A stretch of 64,000 nucleotides of DNA from Pseudomonas putida (GCA_041879295.1 CP047152.1:451001-515000), one strand, 5' to 3'. Positions 41,179 through 51,654 are shown, counted from the first letter of the stretch. The notes: generated by a model not told the origin, from the sequence alone. Numbers and translations: made by a program.

Positions 41179-42006
41179 ATGCTGAGCCCATACATGTCGC
41201 CCGTGGAGCGGGTCTGGTACTACAGCCTGCGCATTCTCTGTGGCTTGATCCTGCTGTTCCTGATCTTGCCAGTGCTGGTGATCGTGCCGCTGTCATTCAA
41301 CAGTGGCAGCTTCCTGGTGTACCCGCTGCAGGGCTTCTCGCTGCAGTGGTATCAGGACTTCTTCGGCTCGGCCGAGTGGATGCGGGCGTTGAAGAACAGC
41401 ATCATCGTTGCCCCGGCGGCCACGGTGCTGGCCATGGTGTTCGGCACCTTGGCGGCCATCGGCCTGACCCGTGGCGATTTCCCCGGCAAGTCGCTGGTGA
41501 TGGCGTTGGTGATCTCGCCGATGGTGGTGCCGGTAGTGATCATCGGGGTGGCCAGTTACCTGTTCTTCGCTCCTCTGGGCATGGGCAACAGCTTCATCTC
41601 GCTGATTCTGGTGCATGCGGTACTGGGTGTGCCGTTCGTCATCATTACCGTGTCGGCGACGCTGCAGGGCTTCAACTACAACCTGGTGCGCGCGGCGGCC
41701 AGCCTGGGAGCCTCGCCTCTGCTGGCTTTCCGCCGGGTGACCCTGCCGCTGATCGCGCCCGGTGTCATCTCGGGAGCGTTGTTTGCCTTTGCCACCTCGT
41801 TTGACGAGGTGGTGGTGACGCTGTTCCTCGCCGGGCCGGAGCAGGCAACCCTGCCGCGGCAGATGTTCAGCGGTATTCGCGAGAACCTGAGCCCGACCAT
41901 TGCCGCGGCGGCGACCTTGCTGATTGCGTTCTCGGTGGTGTTGCTGCTTACCCTGGAATGGTTGCGTGGGCGTAGTGAGAAGCTGAGGACCCAGCAGCCG
42001 ACCTGA
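41179..42006 (+). CDS. agtD: ABC transporter permease (AgtD-like)
   Basis: A 275-residue PotC-type permease with six predicted helices and the EAA loop (VRAAASLGASPLLAFRRVTLP). It starts 10 bases after agtC with GAGGAGCC upstream and forms the second half of the transmembrane pore. Last gene of the agtABCD operon; a REP hairpin follows. Confidence 0.92.
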   Translation: MLSPYMSPVERVWYYSLRILCGLILLFLILPVLVIVPLSFNSGSFLVYPLQGFSLQWYQDFFGSAEWMRALKNSIIVAPAATVLAMVFGTLAAIGLTRGDFPGKSLVMALVISPMVVPVVIIGVASYLFFAPLGMGNSFISLILVHAVLGVPFVIITVSATLQGFNYNLVRAAASLGASPLLAFRRVTLPLIAPGVISGALFAFATSFDEVVVTLFLAGPEQATLPRQMFSGIRENLSPTIAAAATLLIAFSVVLLLTLEWLRGRSEKLRTQQPT

Positions 42007-42017
42007 TGATGGTTTGC

Positions 42018-42063
42018 CTGTGCCGGGCTCTTCGCGGCTAAAGCTGCGAAGGGGCCGGCACAG
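42018..42063. repeat. REP-like hairpin after agtD
   Basis: CTGTGCCGG ... CTTCGCGGCTAAAGCTGCGAA ... CCGGCACAG: nested inner and outer stems about 46 bases long, a divergent REP unit that may act as a terminator. Confidence 0.7.
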
Positions 42064-42157
42064 GTTGCGCTGGTCGACACCAATTGATACCAATCAGCCT
42101 TGATCGCTTTCCCTGAGTTACAATGCGCGCCACCGTGACTTTGCCAACAGGTGCGCC

Positions 42158-42832
42158 ATGCAGCCCTACGCTATTGCCCCCTCCATTCTCTCCGCCGATT
42201 TTGCCCGCCTGGGTGAGGACGTCGACAAGGTATTGGCTGCGGGTGCAGACATCGTCCACTTCGATGTCATGGACAATCACTATGTCCCCAACCTGACCAT
42301 CGGCCCTATGGTTTGCACCGCTCTGCGCAAGTACGGCGTCACTGCGCCGATCGACGTGCACCTGATGGTCAGCCCGGTTGATCGCATCATTGGCGACTTT
42401 ATCGAAGCGGGTGCCACCTACATCACCTTCCACCCTGAAGCCACACAGCACATCGACCGTTCGCTTCAGCTGATCAAGGATGGTGGCTGCAAGGCTGGCC
42501 TGGTGTTCAACCCGGCCACCAGCCTGGATGCCCTGAAATACGTGATGGACAAGATCGACATGGTGCTGCTGATGAGCGTCAACCCGGGCTTCGGCGGGCA
42601 GAAGTTCATCCCCGGCACCCTCGACAAGCTGCGCGAAGCGCGTGCGCTGATCGACGCCAGTGGCCGTGATATCCGTCTGGAGATCGATGGTGGCGTGAAC
42701 GTCAACAACATCCGCGAGATCGCTGCCGCTGGCGCCGACACCTTCGTGGCCGGCTCGGCGATTTTCAACGCCCCGGACTACCAGGAAGTTATCGCCAAGA
42801 TGCGCGCCGAACTGGCCCTGGCCCGCCCATGA
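42158..42832 (+). CDS. rpe: Ribulose-phosphate 3-epimerase
   Basis: Rpe, 224 residues, interconverts ribulose 5-phosphate and xylulose 5-phosphate in the pentose phosphate pathway. TIM-barrel motifs: [16 protein letters not shown] at the start, [35 protein letters not shown] and EIDGGVN. It overlaps gph by 4 bases; the rpe-gph-trpE order is conserved in Pseudomonas. Confidence 0.97.
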   Translation: MQPYAIAPSILSADFARLGEDVDKVLAAGADIVHFDVMDNHYVPNLTIGPMVCTALRKYGVTAPIDVHLMVSPVDRIIGDFIEAGATYITFHPEATQHIDRSLQLIKDGGCKAGLVFNPATSLDALKYVMDKIDMVLLMSVNPGFGGQKFIPGTLDKLREARALIDASGRDIRLEIDGGVNVNNIREIAAAGADTFVAGSAIFNAPDYQEVIAKMRAELALARP

Positions 42833-43647
42833 GCGGCTTCGAGCAGCTGTTCCCGGGGACGCTGCCCAGGCTGGTAATGTTCGATCTGGACGGTACCCTG
42901 ATCGATTCCGTGCCTGATCTGGCCGCCGCTGTGGACCGCATGCTGCTCGAACTGGGGCGCCCGCCTGCTGGCCTTGAGGCGGTGCGCCACTGGGTTGGCA
43001 ATGGCGCCCAGGTGCTGGTGCGCCGCGCGTTGGCGGGTGGCATCGACCATGCCGAAGTGGACGATGCGCTGGCAGAACAGGCGCTGGCGCTGTTCATGGA
43101 CGCTTATGCCGAAAGCCATGATCTGACCGTGGTCTACCCCGGCGTACGGGACACCCTGCGCTGGCTGCGCAAGCAGGGCGTGGAGATGGCGCTGATTACC
43201 AACAAGCCTGAGCGCTTCGTTGGCCCGCTGCTGGACCAGATGAAGATCGGCAATTTCTTCCGCTGGATCATTGGTGGCGACACCTTGCCGCAGAAAAAGC
43301 CCGACCCGGCGGCGTTGCTGTTCGTCATGCAGATGGCCGGTGTTACCCCGCAGCAATCCCTGTTTGTGGGTGATTCGCGCAGTGACGTGCAGGCGGCCAA
43401 GGCGGCTGGCGTGCAATGCGTGGGCCTGACCTACGGCTATAACCATGGCAGGCCGATCGACGATGAATCCCCCAGCCTGGTAATCGACGACTTGCGGGCA
43501 TTGCTGCCCGGTTGCGCAGACCCGGCCACTGGGATAACGTTGGCGGACCTTCAAGCCTCACAAGACAGAGAGTCCACCGTGGCGGTTACTGGCAAATTCT
43601 GGATGAAAGTCATCAAGGCCTTGGCCCGTTGGCGTTGGCGCGCCTGA
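42829..43647 (+). CDS. gph: Phosphoglycolate phosphatase
   Basis: Gph, 272 residues, is a HAD phosphatase removing phosphate from 2-phosphoglycolate. Motif [12 protein letters not shown] has nucleophile D19; [21 protein letters not shown] and [11 protein letters not shown] give motifs II-IV. About 45 residues follow the HAD domain (after ADPATG), ending in ARWRWRA. This tail is encoded by the trpE leader segment: the last codons include TGG-CGT-TGG and the stop precedes a GC-rich hairpin. Either the tail is a by-product of reading through a leader peptide in frame, or it has been kept for attenuation. Confidence 0.94.
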   Translation: MSGFEQLFPGTLPRLVMFDLDGTLIDSVPDLAAAVDRMLLELGRPPAGLEAVRHWVGNGAQVLVRRALAGGIDHAEVDDALAEQALALFMDAYAESHDLTVVYPGVRDTLRWLRKQGVEMALITNKPERFVGPLLDQMKIGNFFRWIIGGDTLPQKKPDPAALLFVMQMAGVTPQQSLFVGDSRSDVQAAKAAGVQCVGLTYGYNHGRPIDDESPSLVIDDLRALLPGCADPATGITLADLQASQDRESTVAVTGKFWMKVIKALARWRWRA

Positions 43648-43690
43648 CTTCAGCCTGCCGGCGTGTGCCGGCCCGTCCGTTTGCCTGACC
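43579..43690 (+). promoter_or_regulatory. trpE attenuator leader embedded in gph
   Basis: In the gph frame, GTG 43579 (after AGAGAG) or ATG 43603 could start a short leader peptide ending ARWRWRA-stop at 43647, with two adjacent Trp codons separated by one Arg. A hairpin, GCCGGC-GTGT-GCCGGC (43657-43672), and CCGTCCGTTTGCC follow, before the trpE start at 43717. The segment from AAGGCC to GTTTGCC is nearly identical to the trpG leader. Attenuation of trpE and trpGDC is known in P. putida; overlap with gph is seen here. Confidence 0.8.
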
Positions 43691-43716
43691 TATTGCTGCT
43701 TGCCACGAGACTACTC

Positions 43717-45198
43717 ATGAACCACGAAGAATTCCTGCGCCTGGCTGCTGCCGGCTACAACCGTATTCCCTTGGCCTGTGAAACCTTGGCCGACTTCGAC
43801 ACGCCGCTGTCGATCTACCTGAAACTGGCTGACCGGCCCAACTCGTACCTGCTCGAATCGGTGCAGGGCGGCGAGAAGTGGGGCCGTTACTCGATGATCG
43901 GCTTGCCATCGCGTACGGTGATGCGTGTGCATGGCTACCATGTCAGCATCCTCCAGGATGGCGTCGAGGTGGAAAGCTGTGAGGTCGAAGACCCGCTGGC
44001 ATTCGTTGAAACCTTCAAGGACCGCTACAAAGTTGCCGATATCCCCGGCCTGCCGCGCTTCAATGGCGGGCTGGTCGGCTACTTTGGCTACGATTGCGTG
44101 CGCTATGTGGAAAAGCGCCTAGGCGCCAGCCCCAATCCGGACCCGCTGGGCGTACCCGATATCCTGCTGATGGTGTCCGACGCGGTGGTGGTGTTCGACA
44201 ACCTGGCGGGCAAGATGCACGCCATCGTGTTGGTCGACCCAGCTGAAGATCAGGCTTTCGAACAGGGCCAGGCGCGCCTGCAAGGCTTGCTGGAAACCTT
44301 GCGTCAGCCAATCACCCCGCGCCGCGGTCTGGACCTGAGCGGCCCGCAGGCAGCCGAGCCGGAATTCCGCTCCAGCTACACCCGCGAGGATTACGAAAAC
44401 GCCGTCGGTCGTATCAAGGAATACATCCTGGCCGGGGACTGTATGCAGGTGGTGCCATCGCAGCGCATGTCGATCGACTTCAAGGCTGCGCCTATCGACC
44501 TGTACCGCGCGCTACGCTGTTTCAACCCGACGCCGTACATGTACTTCTTCAACTTCGGTGACTTTCATGTAGTCGGCAGCTCGCCCGAGGTGTTGGTACG
44601 TGTCGAGGACAACCTGGTCACCGTGCGCCCGATTGCCGGTACCCGCCCGCGTGGTGCGACCGAGGAGGCCGACCGTGCGCTGGAAGACGACCTGCTGTCG
44701 GACGACAAGGAAATTGCCGAGCACCTGATGCTGATCGATCTGGGCCGCAACGATGTGGGCCGTGTGTCTTCGACCGGCAGTGTGCGCCTGACCGAGAAGA
44801 TGGTGATCGAGCGTTACTCCAACGTGATGCACATTGTCTCCAACGTTACTGGCCAGTTGCGTGAAGGCCTCACGGCGATGGATGCACTGCGGGCGATTCT
44901 GCCGGCTGGCACCTTGTCGGGAGCGCCGAAGATCCGCGCGATGGAAATCATCGACGAGCTGGAACCTGTCAAGCGTGGGGTATACGGCGGTGCAGTCGGG
45001 TATTTTGCCTGGAACGGCAATATGGATACCGCAATTGCCATTCGTACTGCAGTGATCAAGGACGGCGAGCTGCATGTGCAGGCCGGTGGCGGCATCGTTG
45101 CCGACTCGGTGCCGGCGCTGGAATGGGAAGAAACCATCAACAAGCGCCGGGCGATGTTCCGTGCGGTGGCGTTGGCCGAGCAGACTTCGGCCAAATAA
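43717..45198 (+). CDS. trpE: Anthranilate synthase component I
   Basis: TrpE, 493 residues, converts chorismate plus ammonia (from TrpG) into anthranilate. The feedback-binding LLES element is present ([17 protein letters not shown]), as are the chorismate-binding motifs PVxGTRPRG-like [33 protein letters not shown] and [16 protein letters not shown]. The ATG at 43717 follows CCACGAGA. It is separated from trpGDC by the esterase gene, so the two parts of the enzyme are made from separate transcripts with matching leaders. Confidence 0.97.
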   Translation: MNHEEFLRLAAAGYNRIPLACETLADFDTPLSIYLKLADRPNSYLLESVQGGEKWGRYSMIGLPSRTVMRVHGYHVSILQDGVEVESCEVEDPLAFVETFKDRYKVADIPGLPRFNGGLVGYFGYDCVRYVEKRLGASPNPDPLGVPDILLMVSDAVVVFDNLAGKMHAIVLVDPAEDQAFEQGQARLQGLLETLRQPITPRRGLDLSGPQAAEPEFRSSYTREDYENAVGRIKEYILAGDCMQVVPSQRMSIDFKAAPIDLYRALRCFNPTPYMYFFNFGDFHVVGSSPEVLVRVEDNLVTVRPIAGTRPRGATEEADRALEDDLLSDDKEIAEHLMLIDLGRNDVGRVSSTGSVRLTEKMVIERYSNVMHIVSNVTGQLREGLTAMDALRAILPAGTLSGAPKIRAMEIIDELEPVKRGVYGGAVGYFAWNGNMDTAIAIRTAVIKDGELHVQAGGGIVADSVPALEWEETINKRRAMFRAVALAEQTSAK

Positions 45199-45232
45199 TT
45201 TGCCTGGGGCCGCAAAGCGGCCCCAGCAATTT
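45197..45232. terminator. Bidirectional terminator between trpE and esterase
   Basis: AATTTGCC, then stem TGGGGCCGC-AAA-GCGGCCCCA (45205-45225), then GCAATTT. The flanks are symmetric, so it can serve both convergent genes. Confidence 0.8.
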
Positions 45233-47120
45233 AGAAGTCCACACTAACCCCCAGGCTAATGCCCTGCTGCGTCAACTCATCACTTTTGCGCCAGTTGTAG
45301 TTCCCGCGCAAATGCACCCCCGCCACCAGTTCGTGGCTTACTCCCAGGCTCGCCCGGGTCAGGTCGCTGTGTGGTGTGTACCCGCTCAGGGTGAAGTCAT
45401 TTGCCGGCAAGCTGGTCAGGTGCATCGTCACATCCTGCTCGTCGTCCTCGAACTCATGCTCCTGTGCCACCTCGGCGAAAAGCCGGGTACCTGGCAGTAC
45501 CTGCACGCTGCCCAGCAGCCCCACGCCCAGGCGGCGTGAAGTGCGCTCCTGGTCATCGAAGGCAAGCGCCGTCGAGCGCCCGCTCTTCTCGTCGTAGCCA
45601 TCCACCTTCACCCGCGCATAGTCGACACTGATGAACGGTGCCAACTGCCAGTTGCTGGTGTCGGCCGCCAGGTTGTAGCCCAGCCGCCCGGACAATGCCC
45701 AGGCTTCGCCGTCGGTGTCGCCCTTCTCACTGCGGTCATTCACACCCAGGGCGAAGGTACGCTTGAGATCGCTGTAGTCCAGGTGCCCGGCGGTCAGCGC
45801 TGCGTCGGCCCACCAGCGGTCCTGGCGGTATTGGGCAAAGGCACTGGCCATATAGCTGTTCAGCTTGTAGTCCGAGTCCTGTTCGCCAGCTTCCAGCTTC
45901 TGCCGGTACGCACCGCCGGCCAGGCCCAGGCGCCAGGCGTCGTTCAGGCGATAGCTGCCGCCAAAGGTCAGGTTGTAGCCGCGACCGTCACCGCTGGCCG
46001 CGCTGTGCTGGCCGTCGAAGTCCAGGTCCTGAGCGCCGCTGGCGACAAAGGCTTGCCATTGGCCAACTGCTTGCCAAGGCGTCTGCCACTGATTGCGCAA
46101 CTCATCCTGGTGAGCCCGCAGACTGGCGTGGGCCATTTCCGGTAGCAGGGTCAGTTCCCAAGGGGCAGCGAGGATCGAGTAGGCGTAATCGGCAATCAGT
46201 TGTTGGCCCGCGATGGTCGGGTGTACCGAGTCGTTGAACAGCAGTTTGGTCGGGTCTGGCGTTGTACCGTTGATCCCGTACACCGGGTTTTCCACGCAAC
46301 TGTCTCCGCTGTAGCAGGTGCCGACAAGGTTCTGGTCGCTGGCCAGGCCGAACTGGCTGGGGCTGGCCAACGCCTCGCTCAACAGCGTAGGGATGTTCAG
46401 TGGAATGATCTGGGCATCGATCTGCCCCAACTGGCTGATCAATGACTGGTTGAACGCAGCGGAGAGCAGTGACAGTGGGTTTTGCTGTGGTGTGCCGCTG
46501 AAATTGGGTGTTTGGCCGAGGTCAGGCAGTAGCCAGACCATGATGTAGCGCGCACCTCCTTGCTGAAGCGCTTGGGCGCTGGCAGCCAGGCGGGCGCCGG
46601 CGGCTACGGCGTCGGCCGGGCTATTCACCAGGCCCTGCAGGAAGTCGTTACCGCCGCCTGTCAGATAGTACAAGGCATTTGGGTCGGCGCGCAGCCCGTT
46701 GGCCAGGTAGCCGGGGCGCTCGCGCAGCACCAACCCGGCATTGGGGTTTCCAGGTGGGATGACGGTCTCGGACGTTGTCGTGATCGAGTCCAGGATCTGC
46801 TGGGTGGTGTACCCGCCGACTGCCCAGTTATTACCATCGGGGCTGATGCCTATTGATGTCGACGGGTTCAGGTCGCCTGGCGCGACCCCCAGGCGGCTAC
46901 CGAGGATCATCGGTGACACTGGGGCAAAGTTGCCGTCGGCATCGCGGTTGGTGAAACGCGCGCCTGGGGTACCGCCGCCCAGGTCGGGAAACTGCCCTGC
47001 ATCGGCGAGACTGTCGCCAAATACGACAAGGGTGGAATAGGGCGAAGGGCCTGCCAACGCCTGGCTGCAGGCCAAGGCCAGTGAAGCGAGGGTAAAGCGC
47101 AATAACGGGGCTTTTCGCAT
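45231..47120 (-). CDS. estP: GDSL esterase autotransporter (EstP/EstA-type)
   Basis: A 629-residue type V autotransporter. Signal peptide 1-23 (ending ALA); a GDSL esterase passenger (about 25-330) with [11 protein letters not shown] for the nucleophile Ser, GGGNDFLQG (block III) and the Asp-His pair in [11 protein letters not shown]; a helical linker; then a C-terminal beta-barrel (about 360-629) ending in the aromatic VDF. Homologues EstA of P. aeruginosa and EstP of P. putida are outer-membrane lipases/esterases linked to rhamnolipid release and motility. The location between trpE and trpG is notable. Confidence 0.93.
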   Translation of the reverse strand: MRKAPLLRFTLASLALACSQALAGPSPYSTLVVFGDSLADAGQFPDLGGGTPGARFTNRDADGNFAPVSPMILGSRLGVAPGDLNPSTSIGISPDGNNWAVGGYTTQQILDSITTTSETVIPPGNPNAGLVLRERPGYLANGLRADPNALYYLTGGGNDFLQGLVNSPADAVAAGARLAASAQALQQGGARYIMVWLLPDLGQTPNFSGTPQQNPLSLLSAAFNQSLISQLGQIDAQIIPLNIPTLLSEALASPSQFGLASDQNLVGTCYSGDSCVENPVYGINGTTPDPTKLLFNDSVHPTIAGQQLIADYAYSILAAPWELTLLPEMAHASLRAHQDELRNQWQTPWQAVGQWQAFVASGAQDLDFDGQHSAASGDGRGYNLTFGGSYRLNDAWRLGLAGGAYRQKLEAGEQDSDYKLNSYMASAFAQYRQDRWWADAALTAGHLDYSDLKRTFALGVNDRSEKGDTDGEAWALSGRLGYNLAADTSNWQLAPFISVDYARVKVDGYDEKSGRSTALAFDDQERTSRRLGVGLLGSVQVLPGTRLFAEVAQEHEFEDDEQDVTMHLTSLPANDFTLSGYTPHSDLTRASLGVSHELVAGVHLRGNYNWRKSDELTQQGISLGVSVDF

Positions 47121-47265
47121 CAGGGAACATCCTTTTCTTTGTTTTTATAAGGACAACCCCATCGACCTTAGCAAATCGTAGTGCTTCCCTCCCAAGTCCA
47201 TTCGTTTCCCCGTGTTTACAGGCATATTGCGCCCGTCGCCCCGGTAGGCTACTGTGCCGGGACGT

Positions 47266-47400
47266 ATGAGCGAGACCTATCCTGTGTTGATCGTCAGCAA
47301 ACTCTTGATGCGCGTAATCAAGGCCCACGCCCGTTGGCGTTGGCGCGCCTGACTTTATCTCCTGCCGGCCCGCCCGGCCCGTCCCCGTTTGCCTTCTCGT
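47266..47400 (+). promoter_or_regulatory. trpGDC attenuator leader with Trp-rich peptide
   Basis: A leader peptide ends RVIKAHARWRWRA at stop 47350-47352; possible starts are ATG 47266 (28 residues) or ATG 47308 (14 residues). It is followed by GCCGG-CCCGC-CCGGC (47364-47378) and CCGTCCCCGTTTGCC. TGG-CGT-TGG gives the tryptophan sensor. Sequence and spacing match the trpE leader almost base for base, which points to a duplicated attenuator. Confidence 0.82.
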
Positions 47401-47487
47401 TTACCGCCTGTTGTGGCAAAGCCGCGCCTGTGGCTGGTGCAGGAAGGTTCGAATCATGAAGTCAGTAGATTCAAGAGGTTTAACACC

Positions 47488-48081
47488 ATGTTACTGATGA
47501 TCGACAATTACGACTCATTCACTTACAACGTCGTTCAGTACCTTGGCGAGCTGGGTGCCGAGGTCAAGGTCATTCGCAATGACGAAATGACAATCGCCCA
47601 GATCGAGGCCCTCAACCCTGAGCGCATCGTCGTATCCCCGGGGCCGTGCACCCCAAGCGAAGCGGGCGTGTCCATCGAGGCCATCCTGCACTTTGCTGGC
47701 AAGTTGCCAATCCTCGGCGTATGCCTGGGCCACCAGTCAATCGGGCAGGCTTTTGGCGGCGACGTTGTACGTGCACGCCAGGTCATGCACGGCAAGACCA
47801 GCCCGGTGTATCACCGCGACCTGGGCGTGTTCGCCAGCCTTAACAACCCGCTGACCGTGACCCGTTACCACTCGCTGGTGGTAAAGCGTGAAACCTTGCC
47901 CGACTGCCTGGAAGTTACCGCCTGGACCTCTCATGCTGACGGTTCGGTCGATGAGATCATGGGCCTGCGCCACAAGACGCTGAATATCGAAGGGGTGCAA
48001 TTCCACCCTGAGTCGATCCTGACCGAGCAGGGCCATGAACTGTTCGCCAATTTCCTCAAGCAGACCGGCGGCCGCCGTTAA
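47488..48081 (+). CDS. trpG: Anthranilate synthase component II (glutamine amidotransferase)
   Basis: TrpG, 197 residues, is a class I glutamine amidotransferase that supplies ammonia to TrpE; in many bacteria it also serves aminodeoxychorismate synthase. The catalytic triad Cys is C79 in [11 protein letters not shown], with His and Glu in FHPESIL. The start ATG at 47488 is preceded by AAGAGG. First gene of trpGDC, behind its own attenuator. Confidence 0.97.
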   Translation: MLLMIDNYDSFTYNVVQYLGELGAEVKVIRNDEMTIAQIEALNPERIVVSPGPCTPSEAGVSIEAILHFAGKLPILGVCLGHQSIGQAFGGDVVRARQVMHGKTSPVYHRDLGVFASLNNPLTVTRYHSLVVKRETLPDCLEVTAWTSHADGSVDEIMGLRHKTLNIEGVQFHPESILTEQGHELFANFLKQTGGRR

Positions 48082-48090
48082 GGATCGAAC

Positions 48091-49140
48091 ATGGATATCA
48101 AGAGTGCGTTGAGCCGTATCGTCGGCCAGCTGGACCTTACTACCGACGAAATGCGCCAGGTCATGCGCCAGATCATGACCGGTCAGTGCAGCGAGGCGCA
48201 GATAGGTGCCTTCCTGATGGGCATGCGCATGAAAAGCGAAAGCATCGACGAAATCGTCGGCGCGGTGTCGGTGATGCGTGAGCTGGCCGAAAAGGTCGAG
48301 CTGCAAAGCCTTGATGGTGTCGTCGATATTGTCGGTACCGGCGGTGATGGCGCCAACATCTTCAACGTCTCCACCGCTTCGTCCTTCGTCCTGGCGGCGG
48401 CGGGCTGCCCGGTGGCCAAGCACGGTAACCGCGCGGTATCGGGCAAGAGCGGCAGTGCCGACTTGCTGGAAGCTGCCGGCATCTACCTGAACCTGACGCC
48501 AACTCAAGTGGCGCGCTGCATCGACAGCCTGGGCATCGGTTTCATGTTTGCGCAAAGTCACCACTCGGCCATGAAGCACGCCGCAGGCCCGCGTCGAGAA
48601 CTGGGGTTGCGCACCCTGTTCAATATGCTCGGCCCGCTTACGAATCCGGCCGGAGTGAAGCACCAGGTGGTCGGTGTGTTCGCGCAAGCCCTTTGCCGCC
48701 CGCTGGCTGAGGTGCTGCAGCGTCTGGGTAGCAAGCATGTGCTGGTAGTGCACTCGAAGGATGGCCTGGACGAGTTCAGCCTGGCCGCACCCACCTTTGT
48801 CGCCGAACTGAAAAACGACGAAATTACTGAATATTGGGTCGAGCCGGAAGACCTCGGCATTAAGAGTCAGAGCCTTCATGGCCTGGCTGTCGAGAGCCCG
48901 CAGGCTTCGCTGGAGTTGATCCGCGATGCGCTGGGCCGGCGCAAGACCGAGAACGGCCAGAAGGCCGCCGAGATGATCGTGCTTAATGCTGGCGCGGCGC
49001 TGTATGCCGCTGACCATGCCATGAGCCTGAAAGCCGGTGTAGAACTGGCCCATGATGTACTGCACACCGGCCTGGCCTGGGAGAAGCTGCAGGAATTGGG
49101 CGCCTTTACTGCAGTATTCAAGGTGGAGAACGAAGCATGA
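48091..49140 (+). CDS. trpD: Anthranilate phosphoribosyltransferase
   Basis: TrpD, 349 residues, joins anthranilate and PRPP. The glycine-rich PRPP loop [14 protein letters not shown] and [15 protein letters not shown] are intact, as is [18 protein letters not shown]. It starts 9 bases after trpG and overlaps trpC by 4 bases. Length fits the family. Confidence 0.97.
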   Translation: MDIKSALSRIVGQLDLTTDEMRQVMRQIMTGQCSEAQIGAFLMGMRMKSESIDEIVGAVSVMRELAEKVELQSLDGVVDIVGTGGDGANIFNVSTASSFVLAAAGCPVAKHGNRAVSGKSGSADLLEAAGIYLNLTPTQVARCIDSLGIGFMFAQSHHSAMKHAAGPRRELGLRTLFNMLGPLTNPAGVKHQVVGVFAQALCRPLAEVLQRLGSKHVLVVHSKDGLDEFSLAAPTFVAELKNDEITEYWVEPEDLGIKSQSLHGLAVESPQASLELIRDALGRRKTENGQKAAEMIVLNAGAALYAADHAMSLKAGVELAHDVLHTGLAWEKLQELGAFTAVFKVENEA

Positions 49141-49970
49141 GTGTGCCGACGGTGCTGGAAAGGATCATTGCTCGCAAGTTTCAAGAAGTGGCCGAGCGTA
49201 GTGCACGCGTCAGCTTCGCCGAACTGGAAGGTCTGGCCAAGGCCGCCGACGCCCCGCGAGGCTTCGCCAACGCGCTGATCGAGCAGGCCAAACGCAAGCA
49301 GCCAGCGGTGATTGCCGAAATCAAGAAGGCTTCGCCAAGCAAGGGCGTGATCCGTGAGCACTTCGTGCCGGCGGAAATCGCGGTCAGCTACGAGAAGGGC
49401 GGGGCCACCTGCCTCTCGGTGCTGACCGATGTCGATTATTTCCAGGGAGCCGATGAGTACTTGCAGCAGGCCCGCGCAGCGGTTTCGCTGCCGGTGATCC
49501 GCAAGGACTTCATGGTCGACCCTTACCAGATCGTCGAAGCCCGGGCCCTGGGGGCAGACTGCGTACTGCTGATCGTGTCGGCGCTGGATGACGTGAAGAT
49601 GGCTGAGCTGGCCGCCACTGCCAAGGACGTCGGCCTCGACGTGCTGGTAGAAGTGCACGATGGCGATGAGCTGGAGCGCGCGCTGAAAACCCTGGATACA
49701 CCGCTGGTGGGGGTGAACAACCGCAACCTGCATACTTTCGAGGTCAGCCTGGAAACCACCCTCGACCTGCTGCCGCGCATTCCGCGTGACCGTCTGGCGA
49801 TTACCGAAAGCGGTATTCTCAACCGGGCCGATGTGGAGCTGATGGCAATCAACGAGGTTTACTCGTTCCTGGTGGGGGAGGCGTTCATGCGCGCCGAGCA
49901 GCCTGGCCTGGAATTACAGCGGCTGTTCTTCCCCGAGCAGGTGAAGAAGACTGTTCAGCAACTGGACTGA
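49137..49970 (+). CDS. trpC: Indole-3-glycerol-phosphate synthase
   Basis: TrpC, 277 residues, closes the indole ring from CdRP. TIM-barrel motifs: [56 protein letters not shown] and ITESGI. It is monofunctional, with no fused PRAI domain, which is normal for Pseudomonas. Last gene of trpGDC; a strong terminator follows. Confidence 0.97.
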   Translation: MSVPTVLERIIARKFQEVAERSARVSFAELEGLAKAADAPRGFANALIEQAKRKQPAVIAEIKKASPSKGVIREHFVPAEIAVSYEKGGATCLSVLTDVDYFQGADEYLQQARAAVSLPVIRKDFMVDPYQIVEARALGADCVLLIVSALDDVKMAELAATAKDVGLDVLVEVHDGDELERALKTLDTPLVGVNNRNLHTFEVSLETTLDLLPRIPRDRLAITESGILNRADVELMAINEVYSFLVGEAFMRAEQPGLELQRLFFPEQVKKTVQQLD

Positions 49971-49977
49971 TCAAATG

Positions 49978-50004
49978 AAGCCGGCGTTTTTGCCGGCTTT
50001 TTTG
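49978..50004 (+). terminator. Rho-independent terminator of trpGDC
   Basis: AAGCCGGC-GTTTTT-GCCGGC followed by TTTTTTG, starting 8 bases after the trpC stop. Confidence 0.92.
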
Positions 50005-50013
50005 TACCTGTAA

Positions 50014-50093
50014 TGGCCTCTTCGCCGGCAAGCCCGCCCCTACACGGGTACGCGTCCTGTTGTGGGAGCGGGTTTACCCGCGAAGAGGCCGGT
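50014..50093. repeat. Inverted pair of REP units
   Basis: GGCCTCTTCGCCGGCAAGCC (from 50015) and the opposite-facing GTGGGAGCGGGTTTACCCGC ... GAAGAGGCC (50061-50091) form a BIME-like pair between trpC and the lipoate ligase gene. Confidence 0.8.
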
Positions 50094-50117
50094 GAAAACA
50101 ACAAAATAGGTGGATCA

Positions 50118-50822
50118 ATGACCGATCAACCCTTGGCCCTGAGCGTCGAACAAGGCCTGCACGCCGAACAGGAATTGCTGGCCGCCGTCTGCCGTGGCGA
50201 GCGTGACAGTGGCGTGCTGTTCTGGCGCCCGACCGACCACGCGCTGGTCATGCCTCGGCGCATGAGCCGGCTGGGCAACTTCGAGGTCGCCTGCGCGGAA
50301 TTGGCTATTGCTGGCTGGCCGGTGCTGCTGCGAGAAACCGGCGGTGAGCCGGTGCCTCAGTCGCACTCGACAGTGAACGTTGCACTGGTCTACGCCGCGC
50401 CGCGCAGTGAAGGTGACCACGGCCGTATCGAAAATGCCTACGAGCGCCTGTGTCTGCCGCTGTGCGATGTGCTGCGCGAGTGGGGAGGGGTAGCGTCAGT
50501 CGGGGAAATTGACGGGGCCTTCTGCGATGGCCGCTACAACGTCAACCTCAATGGCCGCAAACTGGTGGGTACCGCCCAGCGCTGGCGTCAGGGCCTGGGT
50601 GGCAAGCGCCCGGTGGTGCTGGTGCACGGTGCCCTGCTGCTGGACAACGAGCGCGAGTCGATGGTGGCGGCGGTCAACCGCTTCAACGAGTGCTGCGAGC
50701 TGGAGCAACGCTGTCGCGCTGATGCGCACATCGCCTTGCACGAAGTAGCGCCGGCAGCACCCTGGTTCGAGCGCCTTTCGCAGGCCTACGCCAAGGTACT
50801 GGCCGAGTTGCCCAAGGACTAG
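50118..50822 (+). CDS. Lipoate--protein ligase family protein
   Basis: A 234-residue BPL/LplA/LipB-fold protein. Visible are [15 protein letters not shown] near the start, [30 protein letters not shown], which holds the lipoyl-binding lysine region, and VLVHGALLL. It probably attaches lipoate or octanoate to E2 or GcvH domains; the exact reaction is not clear because the short form lacks the LplA C-terminal domain. AGGTGG lies before ATG 50118. Its stop codon overlaps the convergent crp stop (shared CTAG). Confidence 0.8.
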   Translation: MTDQPLALSVEQGLHAEQELLAAVCRGERDSGVLFWRPTDHALVMPRRMSRLGNFEVACAELAIAGWPVLLRETGGEPVPQSHSTVNVALVYAAPRSEGDHGRIENAYERLCLPLCDVLREWGGVASVGEIDGAFCDGRYNVNLNGRKLVGTAQRWRQGLGGKRPVVLVHGALLLDNERESMVAAVNRFNECCELEQRCRADAHIALHEVAPAAPWFERLSQAYAKVLAELPKD

Positions 50823-51463
50823 CGGGTACCGTAGACCACCATGGTCTTACCCTTGACCTGCACCAGGCTGCGTTCCTCCAAATCCTTTAGAACGCGGCCG
50901 ACCATTTCCCGGGAGCAACCGACGATTCGGCCGATTTCCTGACGGGTAATCTTGATCTGCATGCCATCGGGGTGGGTCATGGCGTCGGGCTGCTTGCACA
51001 GCTCCAGCAGGCAACGGGCAACTCGCCCGGTCACGTCGAAAAATGCCAAATCGCCAACCTTGCGCGTAGTGTTGCGCAGGCGCTGGGCCATTTGACTGCC
51101 CAGGGCGTAGAGGATTTCAGGGTCCTGGCGCGCCAGTTCGCGAAACTTTTCGTAGCTGATTTCGGCCACTTCGCATTCGGTCTTGGCGCGTACCCAGGCA
51201 CTGCGCTGCTGCTCGCCATCAACGGGCTCGAACAGGCCTAGCTCGCCAAAGAAATCGCCATTGTTGAGGTAGGCGATGATCATTTCATGGCCGTCATCGT
51301 CCTCGATGAGGATGGTGACCGAACCCTTGATGATGAACGACAGTGTCTCGGCCCGGTCGCCGGCGCAGATGATATTGCTTTTGGCGGTGTAGCGGCGGCG
51401 CTGGCAGTGCACCAGCAGCTTGTCGATGTTCTTAATCTTGGCGGGTAGGGCGGAGGCAACCAT
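50819..51463 (-). CDS. crp: cAMP receptor protein Crp/Vfr
   Basis: A 214-residue CRP-family regulator very similar to P. aeruginosa Vfr. The cyclic-nucleotide domain (about 15-125) has [27 protein letters not shown] and [16 protein letters not shown]; the helix-turn-helix is [26 protein letters not shown] chose ATG 51463 ([11 protein letters not shown]) to match the Vfr length; ATG 51490 in frame would add nine residues, but AGGA is well spaced for 51463. In P. putida, Crp is not the main carbon catabolite regulator, a role held by Hfq/Crc. Confidence 0.94.
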   Translation of the reverse strand: MVASALPAKIKNIDKLLVHCQRRRYTAKSNIICAGDRAETLSFIIKGSVTILIEDDDGHEMIIAYLNNGDFFGELGLFEPVDGEQQRSAWVRAKTECEVAEISYEKFRELARQDPEILYALGSQMAQRLRNTTRKVGDLAFFDVTGRVARCLLELCKQPDAMTHPDGMQIKITRQEIGRIVGCSREMVGRVLKDLEERSLVQVKGKTMVVYGTR

Positions 51464-51654
51464 CACGAAATCCTGTTCGATATGACGCATAAGCTTTTTA
51501 TAGAGGTTGGCTGACGGAGGGCGCCAGTCATTTGGCGCCAGCTTATCAGACACTACAGGATGTTTCGGTACTAAACCGACACATCTCGTGCTTTTCCCAC
51601 AGCCGCACAAGGTCTAAGCTGACACCCTTTTCCGAAAATCAGGAGTCCGGGTAG

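Noticed and set aside
42158..47120. Prophage or pyocin genes between trpE and trpG
   Set aside because: Only the esterase gene and a terminator are present; no phage structural gene is visible.
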